Source: Leisingera aquaemixtae
GTDB taxonomy: Bacteria > Pseudomonadota > Alphaproteobacteria > Rhodobacterales > Rhodobacteraceae
NCBI RefSeq assembly: GCF_001458395.1
Contig: NZ_CYSR01000011.1
Location: 186,001 to 250,000, forward strand
Direction: 5' to 3'
DNA: 64,000 nucleotides
Shown here: piece after piece, positions 17,297-26,117 of the stretch
Layout of the letters: each line of letters starts with the position of its first letter
How positions within the stretch are numbered: the stretch's first letter is position 1
Position numbers and translations under genes: made by a program
The notes under the pieces: generated by a model
Told to the model about the DNA's origin: nothing
What the model saw: the letters and a program-made list of their open reading frames with translations, nothing else
Databases searched by the model: none

Positions 17297-17689
17297 CTAG
17301 CTGGCTTGGCGCAGGCTGCGGAGTTTGGATTTGACTTTTGCCGCGCCCTTGGCCGCACCCTCAGGAGAGCTGGCCTCCGGCGCCTGTTCTGCAATCAGCT
17401 TGGCAATGCGCCGGGAGGTTTCCTGAGCAACAAGGGCCTGGCGCCGTTTGCGGTATCTGGATGACACGGCGGCGATCAGGCTGACCGCCGCGGCCAGGAT
17501 CAGGACGGCGGGCACTGCGACCAGAGGATCGGGTGCAGGTTTGTAGGCGGCAACAAAAACGAGGCTGGCAACGATGCCGGAAGCGGCACCGCCAAGGGTT
17601 GCCAGGACGTCCTGCCAGGTGGAGCTGTACATCTCGCGCCCGCAGGCGGCCTGTGCGTCGGTCCAGCGCGGGCTTGTTTGGGTGGTCAT
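17297..17689 (-). CDS. Small two-TM membrane protein, unknown function
   Basis: A 130-residue protein. The ATG at 17689 has GGAGG six bases upstream, better than the TTG at 17695. It has two hydrophobic stretches (~33-50, GAASGIVASLVFVAA, and ~57-78, VAVPAVLILAAAVSLIAAV), then a basic helix (SSRYRKRRQALV) and a Lys/Ala-rich tail, suggesting cytoplasmic termini with a positively charged C-terminus. It is first in a two-gene unit with 16833-17285. No family recognised. Confidence 0.65.
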   Translation of the reverse strand: MTTQTSPRWTDAQAACGREMYSSTWQDVLATLGGAASGIVASLVFVAAYKPAPDPLVAVPAVLILAAAVSLIAAVSSRYRKRRQALVAQETSRRIAKLIAEQAPEASSPEGAAKGAAKVKSKLRSLRQAS

Positions 17690-17767
17690 GATCAACCTCC
17701 GTTCAGGCCGCCAAGGATAAGCGCGACACGCGAAAATTGCAATCTCCCCGGCCGTGGCGGCCGGAAG

Positions 17768-18838
17768 TTACCCGCCGCTTCCCCAGTCCTTGTCCTGCAT
17801 TTCCCTGAGGCGCGAGGCGGTGCGTTCGAATTCAAAGGTGCCTTCGCCCTCGACGTAAAGCATCTCGGGCTGCGCCGCCGCCGAACAGATCAGCCGCACC
17901 TTGGCCTCATACAAAGCGTCGATCAGGGTGACGAACCGTTTGGCCTCGTTGAAGTTGTTGCGCGACAGGCGGGGGATGTCCTCCATCACCAGCACCTTCA
18001 CTTCCTCGGCGATGGCGAGGTAGTCGCCCGGCCCCAGCATCTTGCCGCACAAGTCATAGAACGTGGCCCGCGCCACGCCGTTGCGGAAGGCGGGCAGGGT
18101 GACTTCGCGGCCCTTCACCTCCAGCGTCAGCGGCTGCGCCGGGCCGCCCGAGAGATCCTCCCAGATCGCGCGGATCTGGGCGCGGGCCTCTGCGTCCACC
18201 GGCGAGAAATAGACCTGCGCGCCGGTCAGCCGGTCCTGCCGGTAATCGGTGGCGCTGGCCATCTCATGCACCTCCATCTGCGCCTTGATCAGGTCGATGA
18301 AGGGCAGGAACAGCTGCCGGTTCAGGCCGTTCTTATAAAGGTCGTCCGGCACCCGGTTGGAGGTGGTGATCACGGTGACCCCGCCGGCAAACAGCGCCTC
18401 GAACAGGCGGCCCACGATCATCGCGTCGGTGATGTCGGTGATCTGCATCTCGTCAAAGGCCAGCAGCCGCACCGACTCCGCCACGCCCTTGGCCACCGGC
18501 GCCAGCGCGTCCTCCACCCCGTTCTTGCGGGCCTCGTGCATCTGGGCGTGGATTTCCTGCATGAAGGCGTGGAAATGCACCCGGCGCGCAGGGATGCCGT
18601 CGAGGCTGTCGACAAACAGGTCCATCAGCATCGATTTGCCGCGCCCGACCCCGCCCCAGAGGTAGAGCCCCTTGACCGGCTCATACTCCGCCTTGCGGAA
18701 AAAGCCGCGTTTCACCGGCGGCGCCCTGAGGCCTTCGGCGATGCGGTCGAAATGGGGCAGCACGGCTTCCTGCGCCGGGTCCGGCTTCAGGTCGCCTGCG
18801 TCAATCTTCTGCCGGTACAGCGTGGTCAGATGGGTCAT
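17768..18838 (-). CDS. zapE: Cell division protein ZapE (AFG1-like AAA ATPase)
   Basis: ATPase related to yeast Afg1/Lace1; in E. coli ZapE binds FtsZ at the constricting division ring. The ATG at 18838 (MTHLTTLYRQKID) matches the family start. Walker A GGVGRGKSM is at residues 62-70, Walker B is LLAFDEMQITD, and a sensor-like TTSNRVPDDLYKNGLNR follows; the C-terminal signature LSRNNFNEAKRFVTLIDALY is present. It is 356 residues, normal length. It stands alone, facing the two small membrane proteins downstream on the same strand. Confidence 0.93.
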   Translation of the reverse strand: MTHLTTLYRQKIDAGDLKPDPAQEAVLPHFDRIAEGLRAPPVKRGFFRKAEYEPVKGLYLWGGVGRGKSMLMDLFVDSLDGIPARRVHFHAFMQEIHAQMHEARKNGVEDALAPVAKGVAESVRLLAFDEMQITDITDAMIVGRLFEALFAGGVTVITTSNRVPDDLYKNGLNRQLFLPFIDLIKAQMEVHEMASATDYRQDRLTGAQVYFSPVDAEARAQIRAIWEDLSGGPAQPLTLEVKGREVTLPAFRNGVARATFYDLCGKMLGPGDYLAIAEEVKVLVMEDIPRLSRNNFNEAKRFVTLIDALYEAKVRLICSAAAQPEMLYVEGEGTFEFERTASRLREMQDKDWGSGG

Positions 18839-19019
18839 GGCAGAAGGGATAGCGCGGGGCGCGGGGGATGGGAAGCGGGGCAATCAAGATTGAAACAGCG
18901 GCGGGTCCGGGGGGCTTGTGCGCCTCGCATCAAATATTCTTAATCATGTGCGCAAAATTCCTGATTTGACCGGCCGAAAAATTTCCCTGAGTGTTCCGCA
19001 GCTTGTCAGGAGAAAGCCG

Positions 19020-20264
19020 ATGGACCGTTCCGCGCCGCTGTTTACCCCCGTTCTGATCGTGGGCTGCATCATCATCATGGTGAGCTTTGCGGTGCGCGCG
19101 TCCTTTGGCGTGTTCCAGATCCCGATTGCCGAGGAGTTCGGCTGGCTGCGGTCGGAGTTCTCATTGGCGATTGCCATTCAGAACCTGGCCTGGGGCATCG
19201 GGCAGCCCATTTTCGGCGCCATTGCCGAGAAGATCGGCGACCGCAAGGCGATTGTCATGGGGGCCATCGTCTATGCCGCAGGCCTTGTGCTGAGCGCCTG
19301 GTCCACGACGCCGTTTGAGATGCAGGCCTATGAGTGGCTGGTGGGGTTTGGCATTGCGGGCACCGGGTTTGGCGTGGTGCTGGCGGTTGTGGGGCGGGCA
19401 AGTTCAGACGAGAACCGCTCGATGTCGCTGGCGGTGGTCACCGCTGCCGGCTCGGCAGGGCAGATTTTCGGGGCGCCGGCGGCGGAGTGGATGCTGGGCT
19501 TCCTCAGCTGGCAGAGCGTGTTCCTGATCTTTGCCGGTGTGGTGCTGGCGCTTATCCTGACCCTGCCGCTGATGCGGGCGCCGGAGGCGGCCAGCAAGGC
19601 AGAGCTGGAAGAGAGCATGGGGGCGATCCTGATGAAGGCGTTCAAGGATCCGTCCTATACGCTGATCTTCCTGGGCTTTTTCAGCTGCGGCTATCAGCTG
19701 GGCTTTGTCACCGCGCATTTCCCGGCCTTTGTGACCGAGATGTGCGGGCCGATCCTGCCGGGCGGGGCGCTGCATGCAATCGGGATCACCACCACCTCGG
19801 CGCTGGGGGCGGCGGCGATCTCGCTGATCGGGGCGGCCAATGTAGGGGGCACGCTGCTGGCGGGCTATCTGGGCAAGCGGTATTCCAAGAAATACCTGCT
19901 GGCGGCGATCTATACCGGGCGGACTATTGCGGCGGCGGCGTTCATCCTGTTCCCGGTCACGCCGCTGAGCGTCATCGTCTTCTCGGTCGCGATGGGGTCG
20001 TTGTGGCTGGCGACGGTGCCGCTGACCTCGGGCCTGGTCGCGCATATCTACGGGCTGCGCTATATGGGCACGCTGTACGGCATCGTGTTCTTCAGCCACC
20101 AGCTGGGCAGTTTTCTGGGCGTCTGGCTGGGCGGGCGGATGTATGACACCTATGGCGATTACACCATGGTCTGGTGGATCGGTGTGGCGGTCGGGGCGTT
20201 CAGCGCGATTGTGCATCTGCCGGTGAAGGAACGGCCGCTGCCGCGGGCGGCGCTGGCGGCATAA
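19020..20264 (+). CDS. MFS transporter
   Basis: A 12-TM major facilitator, 414 residues, resembling the oxalate/formate antiporter-like carriers. The ATG at 19020 has AGGAGAAAG upstream. N-terminal TM1 is TPVLIVGCIIIMVSFAVRA; the TM2-TM3 loop motif GAIAEKIGDRKAIVMG is the MFS motif A. A central cytoplasmic loop (EAASKAELEESMGAI) splits two six-helix halves. The substrate cannot be inferred; it has no operon partner (zapE diverges, the hydrolase converges). Confidence 0.88.
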   Translation: MDRSAPLFTPVLIVGCIIIMVSFAVRASFGVFQIPIAEEFGWLRSEFSLAIAIQNLAWGIGQPIFGAIAEKIGDRKAIVMGAIVYAAGLVLSAWSTTPFEMQAYEWLVGFGIAGTGFGVVLAVVGRASSDENRSMSLAVVTAAGSAGQIFGAPAAEWMLGFLSWQSVFLIFAGVVLALILTLPLMRAPEAASKAELEESMGAILMKAFKDPSYTLIFLGFFSCGYQLGFVTAHFPAFVTEMCGPILPGGALHAIGITTTSALGAAAISLIGAANVGGTLLAGYLGKRYSKKYLLAAIYTGRTIAAAAFILFPVTPLSVIVFSVAMGSLWLATVPLTSGLVAHIYGLRYMGTLYGIVFFSHQLGSFLGVWLGGRMYDTYGDYTMVWWIGVAVGAFSAIVHLPVKERPLPRAALAA

Positions 20265-20309
20265 TGCGGGCGGTCTGTTCCGGGGCTTCGGCGGGACCGG
20301 GGCCGGCCC

Positions 20310-20375
20310 GCTGCCATTGGGCTTGAACCAATGGCGCACCAATGGCAGCCCCCGGAGTATTTCCGGAAAGATGAA
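20310..20375. repeat. Palindrome plus 21-bp element, copy 2
   Basis: GCTGCCATTGG (20310-20320) pairs with CCAATGGCAGC (20339-20349); an alternative inner pairing uses CCAATGG at 20328-20334. The 21-bp element (20355-20375) follows directly. It sits between the convergent MFS and hydrolase genes. Confidence 0.75.
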
Positions 20376-20390
20376 ACGGTGCAGCCGCGG

Positions 20391-21326
20391 TCAGCTGAGG
20401 CCGCGTCGGTGGTTTTGGGCGATGATCTCCAGCACCTCATCGGTGTGGGTATAGGGCAGGCCGTGGCCTGCGCCCGCGATTTCCTCCTGCCGGACCGAGC
20501 GGGCGCGTTCGGCCAGGCGGCCGGGGGAGGTCGGCGGGATCACCGCGTCCTCTTGGCCCCAGATGGCCAGAGCCGGCACGCCCTTGCTGTGCAGGCTGCG
20601 CAGCTCTTCGGTGAAATCCTGGTTCAGGATGCCGCGCAGCGAGGCGAGCACCGCGGGAATGAAGCCGCGGTAGCGCAGCTCCTGCTGCTGCAAAGCGGTG
20701 ATGCCGGGGACGGAGGAGGGCAGATTGCGCCCGGCCCGGGTGCCGCGGATGTGCAGGGCCGGGTAGAGGGCATGCATCAGCCAGTCTCCGATCAGGGGAA
20801 CATCGCGGATGATCCGGGTGAGCCGGTCCGGGCTGCGTCCGAAACCGGCCGGGGCGAGCAGGATCAGTTCGCGCAGGCGGCCGGGATGGGCGGCGGCAAA
20901 GGCGGTGGCGATGGCGCCGCCCATGGAATAGCCGATCAGGGTGATATCCTCGCCCGCCTCCTGATCCGCCAGCAGCTCCTCCAACTGGGTGAGGAAGAAG
21001 GCGCTGTCCTGCGGGCCGCCGGGCCGGTCCGAGCAGCCGCGCCCGTAGAGGTCGTAGGTCAGCACCCGGTAACCCATGGCGGCCAGCCCCCGGGCGATGC
21101 CGTTCCAGACATAGGAAGGCGTGGTGAGCCCGTGAACGCAGACCGCAACGGGGCCGCGCAACGGCCCCTGCCAGCGGTAATGGGTGAGGCCGCCGGAAAG
21201 CCGGGCAAAGGCGCCGGGGGCGGTTTGCCGGGCCGCGGCGTTCATCTGCTTGCGCAGCCGTTCGCGCAGCAGCGGGGCAAGGATGAGGATCAGAAGGGCT
21301 GCCGCGGAAAGCAGCATCCAGGTCAT
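20391..21326 (-). CDS. Alpha/beta hydrolase
   Basis: A 311-residue serine hydrolase anchored by an N-terminal hydrophobic segment (MTWMLLSAAALLILILAPLL), so probably facing the periplasm from the inner membrane. The oxyanion region CVHGLTTPSYVW, nucleophile elbow GYSMGG, acid region WGQEDAVIP and catalytic His in GAGHGLPYTHTD give a full triad. The ATG at 21326 overlaps the stop of the ornithine-cyclodeaminase-like gene (ATGA); it is the last gene of the 23.9-20.4 kb operon. Substrate unknown. Confidence 0.88.
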   Translation of the reverse strand: MTWMLLSAAALLILILAPLLRERLRKQMNAAARQTAPGAFARLSGGLTHYRWQGPLRGPVAVCVHGLTTPSYVWNGIARGLAAMGYRVLTYDLYGRGCSDRPGGPQDSAFFLTQLEELLADQEAGEDITLIGYSMGGAIATAFAAAHPGRLRELILLAPAGFGRSPDRLTRIIRDVPLIGDWLMHALYPALHIRGTRAGRNLPSSVPGITALQQQELRYRGFIPAVLASLRGILNQDFTEELRSLHSKGVPALAIWGQEDAVIPPTSPGRLAERARSVRQEEIAGAGHGLPYTHTDEVLEIIAQNHRRGLS

Positions 21327-22240
21327 GGCCTGCTCTGCCACTTCTGCAGGATGTGGTGGCTGGTCATCAAGTCCAAGTGGGCGCCGCCGCCGTTCTTGAA
21401 CAGGGTGATCCGGGACGGGTCATAGGCCGGGAAGCTGTCCAGGGCGTAGAAATCGGCCAGCACGTCGCTGCGCTGGATGGTGCCTGCGGCCAGCGGGATC
21501 TTGAATTCGCCGATGTGGTCGAGGGTGGTGTCGAAGCTGTCGCAGTAGATCTGCGCGCGTTTCAGCGCCGCGTCATCGGCCTCGCGCATGTCGGGGCGGT
21601 AGGCGCCGATCATGTTGAGGTGCTGGCCCGGGCGGAGCCAGTCGCCCTGGATCACCGGCTGGGACGACATGGTGCAGGTGACGATGATGTCGGCAGCCTT
21701 GACGGCGGGTTCCAGATCGGGCGCGTGGTTGGTGCCGGGATACTGGGTGCAAAGCTCCTGCGCCTTGGAGGCGGTGCGGTTCCAGACGCGGATCTGCGCC
21801 TGCGGGAAGCCGGCCCCGAACGCCTCAATGAGAGACGCGCCGACGGTGCCGGCGCCGACGATCAGCACTTCGCTGGCGTCGGGGTTGGCCAGCCGCAAGG
21901 CGCCGAGCAGGCTGTCGCCGGCGGTCTTCCACTTGGTGACGAGGTGGAAGTCGACGAGGGCTTCAAGGGTGCCGTCGGTGTCGGAGTAGAGGCAGACGGA
22001 GCCGTTGATCATCGGCTTGCCTGCGTCCGGGTTGCGCGGGAAGATGCTGGCGGTTTTCACCGCCAGGCCCAGCCCGTCGATCCAGGCGGAGCGGCTGAGC
22101 AGCGTGTCGGGGTCGCGGTCGAGGAATGTATCGCCGATCTCTGCCTTGGGCAGATTGTGGCTGGCGGCCAGCGCGTCAGCGAAGCTGACCCAGTCCAGCA
22201 GCGCCTCGCCCTCTTCAAAGGTGATGAACGGGATGGTCAT
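21323..22240 (-). CDS. Ornithine cyclodeaminase/mu-crystallin family protein
   Basis: A 305-residue NAD(P)-dependent enzyme of the ornithine cyclodeaminase, alanine dehydrogenase and ketimine reductase family. The start MTIPFITFEEGEALLDW at 22240 is chosen; the open frame upstream is non-coding in character. The substrate domain has VKTASIFPRN, and the Rossmann fold has VLIVGAGTVGASLIEAF and MIGAYRPDMREADD. Family members cyclise ornithine or reduce cyclic imines, and the exact substrate is not evident. The gene lies 29 bases after the HAD gene and overlaps the hydrolase. Confidence 0.88.
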   Translation of the reverse strand: MTIPFITFEEGEALLDWVSFADALAASHNLPKAEIGDTFLDRDPDTLLSRSAWIDGLGLAVKTASIFPRNPDAGKPMINGSVCLYSDTDGTLEALVDFHLVTKWKTAGDSLLGALRLANPDASEVLIVGAGTVGASLIEAFGAGFPQAQIRVWNRTASKAQELCTQYPGTNHAPDLEPAVKAADIIVTCTMSSQPVIQGDWLRPGQHLNMIGAYRPDMREADDAALKRAQIYCDSFDTTLDHIGEFKIPLAAGTIQRSDVLADFYALDSFPAYDPSRITLFKNGGGAHLDLMTSHHILQKWQSRP

Positions 22241-22269
22241 GTGCCTGTTGTCCTTCTGCGTGTGCCGTC

Positions 22270-22899
22270 TCAGGCGGCCTCTTGGTCTGTCAGCAGCCCG
22301 GCCTGCACCAGCCGGGCCGCAAAGGGCGCGGGGGCGGTGAACAGATGGGTCTGCCAGCCGCGCGCGCGGGCGGCCTCGATGTTTTCGGGGCGGTCGTCGG
22401 TGAACAGCAGATGCTGCGGCGCCACCCCGGTTTCGCGTTCGAGAATGGCATAGATTTCCGGCTCTGGCTTGATGCATTTCAGATGCGCGGAGACAAATGT
22501 GCGGTCAAAGCCACGCAGGAAGGGGTAGGTATCGCAGGCCAGTTCAAACGTCTCGGCGCCGAAGTTGCTGAGGGCGAAAACCGGCGTGCCGCGCGCCTGC
22601 AGCGCCTGCATCAGGCGGACGGTGCGGGGGATCGCGCGCGGCACCATCTGCAGCCAGCAATCGTGCCACCAGCGGATTTCCTCGAGCCACTCCGGGTGCT
22701 GGTCCGCCAGCGCATAGACGCTGCCGCGGAAGGGGTGGCCGCGGTCGACGTTGAGGTTCATGCCGTGCAGCGGCACCTGTTCGAACAGCTGGCGGCGGCG
22801 GGCTTCGCCGATGCGGCTGTCGTAGAAGCGTTCCGGCTCCCACTCGATCAGCACGCGGCCGATGTCGAAGACGACGGCATCAATGGGCATCGCGGTCAT
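22270..22899 (-). CDS. HAD family hydrolase (YihX-like)
   Basis: A 209-residue haloacid-dehalogenase-superfamily phosphatase candidate. Motif I is VVFDIGRVLIEW with nucleophile Asp12; the +2 acid is Gly, as in YihX/FDLGNV-type HADs, which retain phosphatase activity. Motif II is FALSNFG, motif III Lys lies in HLKCIKPEPEIY, and motif IV is LLFTDDRPENIEAA. The first ATG (22899) overlaps the upstream carrier gene stop (ATGA); a second ATG at 22890 is possible. Part of the four-gene operon. Substrate unknown. Confidence 0.88.
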   Translation of the reverse strand: MTAMPIDAVVFDIGRVLIEWEPERFYDSRIGEARRRQLFEQVPLHGMNLNVDRGHPFRGSVYALADQHPEWLEEIRWWHDCWLQMVPRAIPRTVRLMQALQARGTPVFALSNFGAETFELACDTYPFLRGFDRTFVSAHLKCIKPEPEIYAILERETGVAPQHLLFTDDRPENIEAARARGWQTHLFTAPAPFAARLVQAGLLTDQEAA

Positions 22900-23858
22900 C
22901 CTTCTGCGCGCGGGCGGGGCCGCGGGGCGGGGCGGTTCTTGCGGGTCTCGCGCCAGACGGAGACCAGGCCGGAGGCGATGATGAGGGCGCTGCCGGCCCA
23001 GACCGCCGGATCGGGCCATTCGTTGAAGATCAAAACACCCCAGAGGACCGACATCGGCATTGCGATGTACTCAAAAGGCGCGGCCAGTGCGGCCTCGTTC
23101 ATGCGGTAGGCCTGGCTGACCAGGTAGCCGCCGATGGAGCCGGCGAGGCCGACCCCGATCAGGTAGGGCCAGTCCTGGGGGGCGGGCCAGATCCAGGCGC
23201 GCAGGAGGAAGTCGAAGGCTGGGCTGCCGCCGGTGGCAAAGCGGCCGTCGCCAAAGATCAGCCCGGCCAGGGCGCTGAGGATCAGGAAGCCCATCATCGG
23301 GTAGAAGGCGAGCGTCGCGCCGGCCTCTGTCCCGCCTGCGCGGCGGGTCAGCACATGCAGGGTGGCATAGCCGCAGGCGCCGAGGAGCGGCAGGAGGGCG
23401 GCGGGCTGGAAGCTGCCGGGGCCGGGGCGCATGATGATCAGCACGCCGAGGAAACCGGCAAAGACCGCGCCCCAGCGCCAGGGGCCGGGGCGCTCGCCCA
23501 GGAACAGCGCCGACAGGGTGGTGACGATCAGCGGCGTGGCAAAGGCGATGGCCACAGCCTCGGCCAGCGGCAGGATGGCGATGCCGGTGAAGAAGAAGAT
23601 ATTGGCAAAGAACACCACAAGGCAGCGCGCGAGGTGCAGCTTGGGCTGATGGGTGCGCAACAGGTGGTAGCCGCCCTCCAGCGGCACGATGATGGCCAGC
23701 ATCACCGCCACCGCGATGACGGAGCGGAACAGGACGACCTCGTACAGCGGGTAGTCGCCGGACAGGAATTTGAAGATCATGTCGATGACGGAGAAGGCAA
23801 TGCCCGCGCCGGCCGCGGCAAACAGGCCGGGGACGCTGATTTTGACCTCTGCGTTCAT
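22896..23858 (-). CDS. EamA/DMT family transporter
   Basis: A 320-residue drug/metabolite carrier with ten hydrophobic helices and two EamA repeats (first repeat begins PGLFAAAGAGIAFSVIDMI; second ~150 residues later, LLPLLGACGYATLHVLTRR). The C-terminus is a short basic/Pro tail. The ATG at 23858 starts the leftward operon EamA-HAD-OCD-hydrolase, in which three junctions are tight (4-base overlap, 29-base gap, 4-base overlap). Together these genes suggest uptake or export and processing of an amino-acid-like metabolite, which is an inference from context only. Confidence 0.88.
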   Translation of the reverse strand: MNAEVKISVPGLFAAAGAGIAFSVIDMIFKFLSGDYPLYEVVLFRSVIAVAVMLAIIVPLEGGYHLLRTHQPKLHLARCLVVFFANIFFFTGIAILPLAEAVAIAFATPLIVTTLSALFLGERPGPWRWGAVFAGFLGVLIIMRPGPGSFQPAALLPLLGACGYATLHVLTRRAGGTEAGATLAFYPMMGFLILSALAGLIFGDGRFATGGSPAFDFLLRAWIWPAPQDWPYLIGVGLAGSIGGYLVSQAYRMNEAALAAPFEYIAMPMSVLWGVLIFNEWPDPAVWAGSALIIASGLVSVWRETRKNRPAPRPRPRAEG

Positions 23859-23927
23859 CTGTGCCGCCTCCTGCTCCCTGAGTTTGATCAGTGGCGGAAT
23901 TGGTGTGGCCGGGCAATGGGCGGGGGC

Positions 23928-23972
23928 GGAAAAATGCAATTTTTCCGGGCAAAATTCCGGGCCGGAATTTTG
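23928..23972. repeat. Tandem AT-rich palindromes, copy 1
   Basis: Two adjacent hairpins: GGAAAAA-TGCAA-TTTTTCC (23928-23946) and CAAAATTCCGG-G-CCGGAATTTTG (23950-23972). The arrangement resembles 34136-34181. It lies in the 287-bp gap 23859-24145 upstream of the EamA operon; the rest of that gap holds the 75-bp inverted repeat and no gene. Confidence 0.75.
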
Positions 23973-24077
23973 GGCCGCAGAACGTGAGGTTCGAGTCCGG
24001 AGGAGGGGCTGGATTACTTGCTGAGAAGCGGTTCAGGGGCAGGTCTGCCCCTGAACGCGCCTCCCCAAGATTGGGGC

Positions 24078-24152
24078 GGCCTGCTCCCGCGTCAAGGCCA
24101 AGCCGCGCTCGCGCGCGGTCCGCTGCGCGGAGCCTTGACCCGGGATCAGGCC
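24078..24152. repeat. 75-bp composite inverted repeat, copy A
   Basis: Nested arms: outer GGCCTG/CAGGCC and inner GTCAAGGC (24091-24098)/GCCTTGAC (24132-24139), with CCGCGC...GCGCGG inside. It overlaps the YaiI stop codon. A second element of the same 75-bp size and architecture is at 28642-28716. Confidence 0.75.
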
Positions 24153-24601
24153 TGTTTGGCGGCGCGCAGCTCGCGCTCCAGCGCATCCAGGAAGCGGGAG
24201 CGGTCGGCCTTGGTGAAGCCCTTGCCGCTGCCGCCTGCGCCCAGAGGGTTGGCGGCGCGCAAGTCGGCCATCAGGTCGCGCATTGCCAGCTGCTGGCCGA
24301 TGTTGGCTTGCGTGAACCGCTCGCCGTTGTGGCGCAGCACGCGGGCGCCGGCCTCGATGCATTTGGCGGCCAAGGGGATATCCCCCGTCACCACCACATC
24401 GCCCGGGCCGCAGCGGTCCGCGATCCACATGTCGGCCACATCGGCGCCCTCAGACACGATCACGTTTTCGACCAGCGGGTTCTGCGAGGGACGCAGGCCG
24501 CCGTTGGAGACCACGAACATGCGCAGGCCGTGGCGGGTAGCGACCCGCTCGGCCTCCTGCTTCACCGGGCAGGCGTCGGCGTCGATGTAGAGGGCGGTCA
24601 C
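24146..24601 (-). CDS. YaiI/YqxD family protein (DUF188)
   Basis: A 151-residue protein of the DUF188 family, PIN-like fold, function not established. The N-terminal signature [18 protein letters not shown] and the middle [23 protein letters not shown] are diagnostic; acidic residues Asp7 and Asp9 could bind a metal as in nucleases, though activity is unproved. It overlaps the sthA stop by 4 bases (24598-24601), so it is likely translated with the transhydrogenase. Its stop lies inside a 75-bp inverted repeat. Confidence 0.9.
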   Translation of the reverse strand: MTALYIDADACPVKQEAERVATRHGLRMFVVSNGGLRPSQNPLVENVIVSEGADVADMWIADRCGPGDVVVTGDIPLAAKCIEAGARVLRHNGERFTQANIGQQLAMRDLMADLRAANPLGAGGSGKGFTKADRSRFLDALERELRAAKQA

Positions 24602-26100
24602 TCTGCCGCCTTTTTGTCAGCCGCGGGTTTGGCGTCTGCGTTAGCCTCTGCCTTGGAGGCCGGTTTGGCCTTGCGGGCGGGTTTCCTGACCTTGAATTCC
24701 TCCGGGATCGGCATCCGGTTGAAGGCGTCGAGGCCCGCGATCTTGTAGGCCTCGGCCAGGGTCGGGTAGTTGAAGGTGTTCTGCACGAAGTAGTCCACCG
24801 TGCCCTTGAGGTTCAGCACCGCCTGGGCGATGTGAATGAGCTCTGTCGCGCCCTCGCCGACGATCTGCACCCCCAGCACCCGGCGGGTTTTCAGCGAAAA
24901 CAGCATTTTCAGCATGCCGTGCTCCAGCCCCATGATGTGGCCGCGCGAGGTTTCGCGGAAGCGGGCGACGCCGACCTCGTAAGGAATGCCGCGCTCCTTA
25001 AGCTCTTCCTCGGACATGCCGCAGGTGGACATTTCCGGCACTGAGTAGATGCCGTAGGGATACCAGGGGCTTTCCGGCAGGGTCGGGGTTTCCAGCGCGT
25101 GGCAGGCGGCGACGCGGCCCTGCTGCAGCGAGGTGGAGGCCAGCGACGGGTGCCCGATCACGTCGCCGGTGGCGTAGATATGCGGCACCGCGGTCTGGTA
25201 TGTCTTGCGGTCCACCGACAGGCGGCCGCGGTGGTCGGTCTTGAGGCCCACGGCATCGAGGTTGAGCGCCTCGGTGGCGCCCATGCGGCCGGCCGCGAAC
25301 AGCAGCATTTCGGCGCGCACGTGGCGGCCGTTGGCCAGCGACACCTCGATATGCTCGCCCGCGTCCTCGATGCTTTCCACCGCAGACCCCAGCCGCAAGT
25401 CGACGCCGTTTTCGCGGATCTGGTGGGTGAAATCCTGGATCAGGGTCTTGTCGATGAAGTCGAGGAAGGTCTCGCGCGGCTCGATCAGGGTGACGCGCAC
25501 GTCGAGGGCGGAGAACATGGTGGCATATTCCACCCCGATGACGCCGGCGCCAATGACCACCAGCGAGCGCGGGATCCCGGCCATTTCCAGGAACTCGTCG
25601 CCGTCGACGACGGTCTTGCCGTTGAACGGCACGTAGTCCGGGCGGTAGGTGCGGGTGCCGGTGGCGATCAGGAATTTCTCTGCCGTCAGCCGGGTGGATT
25701 CGCCGGCCTCGGTGGCCACCTCGACCTCGTTCGGGCCGATGAATTTCGCCAGCCCGTTCAGGGTGTCGACGTGGTTGCGGTTGAACTGGTGCTCCAGCAC
25801 GTCGACCTCGTAATCGAGGGTCATGTGCAGGCGCGCCTTCAGATCCTCGGCGCCGATCTGGTCCTTCACCCGGTAGGAGCGGCCGTAAAACGACCGCTCG
25901 CGCCAGCCGGAGAGGTTCAGCACGGTTTCGCGCAGGGTCTTTGACGGGATGGTGCCGGTGTGCACCGACACGCCCCCCAGCCGGTCCTTGCGGTCGATCA
26001 CCAGCACCCGGCGGTGCAGTTTGCCCGCCTGGATGGCGGCGGCGCGGCCCGAGGGGCCGGAACCGATGATGATCAGGTCATAATCAAATTCGTCACTCAT
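24598..26100 (-). CDS. sthA: Si-specific NAD(P)+ transhydrogenase
   Basis: Soluble FAD enzyme that moves hydride between NADPH and NAD+, balancing the cell's reductant pools. FAD site [17 protein letters not shown], second dinucleotide site [30 protein letters not shown], and the C-terminal dimerisation domain are visible. The usual disulfide motif of this oxidoreductase family is replaced by [17 protein letters not shown] with no Cys, as expected for SthA. Unusual is a ~35-residue Lys/Ala-rich tail ([20 protein letters not shown]...) beyond the normal C-terminus. 500 residues; translationally coupled to YaiI downstream. Confidence 0.93.
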   Translation of the reverse strand: MSDEFDYDLIIIGSGPSGRAAAIQAGKLHRRVLVIDRKDRLGGVSVHTGTIPSKTLRETVLNLSGWRERSFYGRSYRVKDQIGAEDLKARLHMTLDYEVDVLEHQFNRNHVDTLNGLAKFIGPNEVEVATEAGESTRLTAEKFLIATGTRTYRPDYVPFNGKTVVDGDEFLEMAGIPRSLVVIGAGVIGVEYATMFSALDVRVTLIEPRETFLDFIDKTLIQDFTHQIRENGVDLRLGSAVESIEDAGEHIEVSLANGRHVRAEMLLFAAGRMGATEALNLDAVGLKTDHRGRLSVDRKTYQTAVPHIYATGDVIGHPSLASTSLQQGRVAACHALETPTLPESPWYPYGIYSVPEMSTCGMSEEELKERGIPYEVGVARFRETSRGHIMGLEHGMLKMLFSLKTRRVLGVQIVGEGATELIHIAQAVLNLKGTVDYFVQNTFNYPTLAEAYKIAGLDAFNRMPIPEEFKVRKPARKAKPASKAEANADAKPAADKKAAE

Positions 26101-26117
26101 GGCCGCGTTCCTTGTGT

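Noticed and set aside
23985-24010. tRNA-like GGTTCGAGTCC string
   Set aside because: It looks like a T-loop, but the T-stem does not pair well and no anticodon or acceptor arms could be built upstream.
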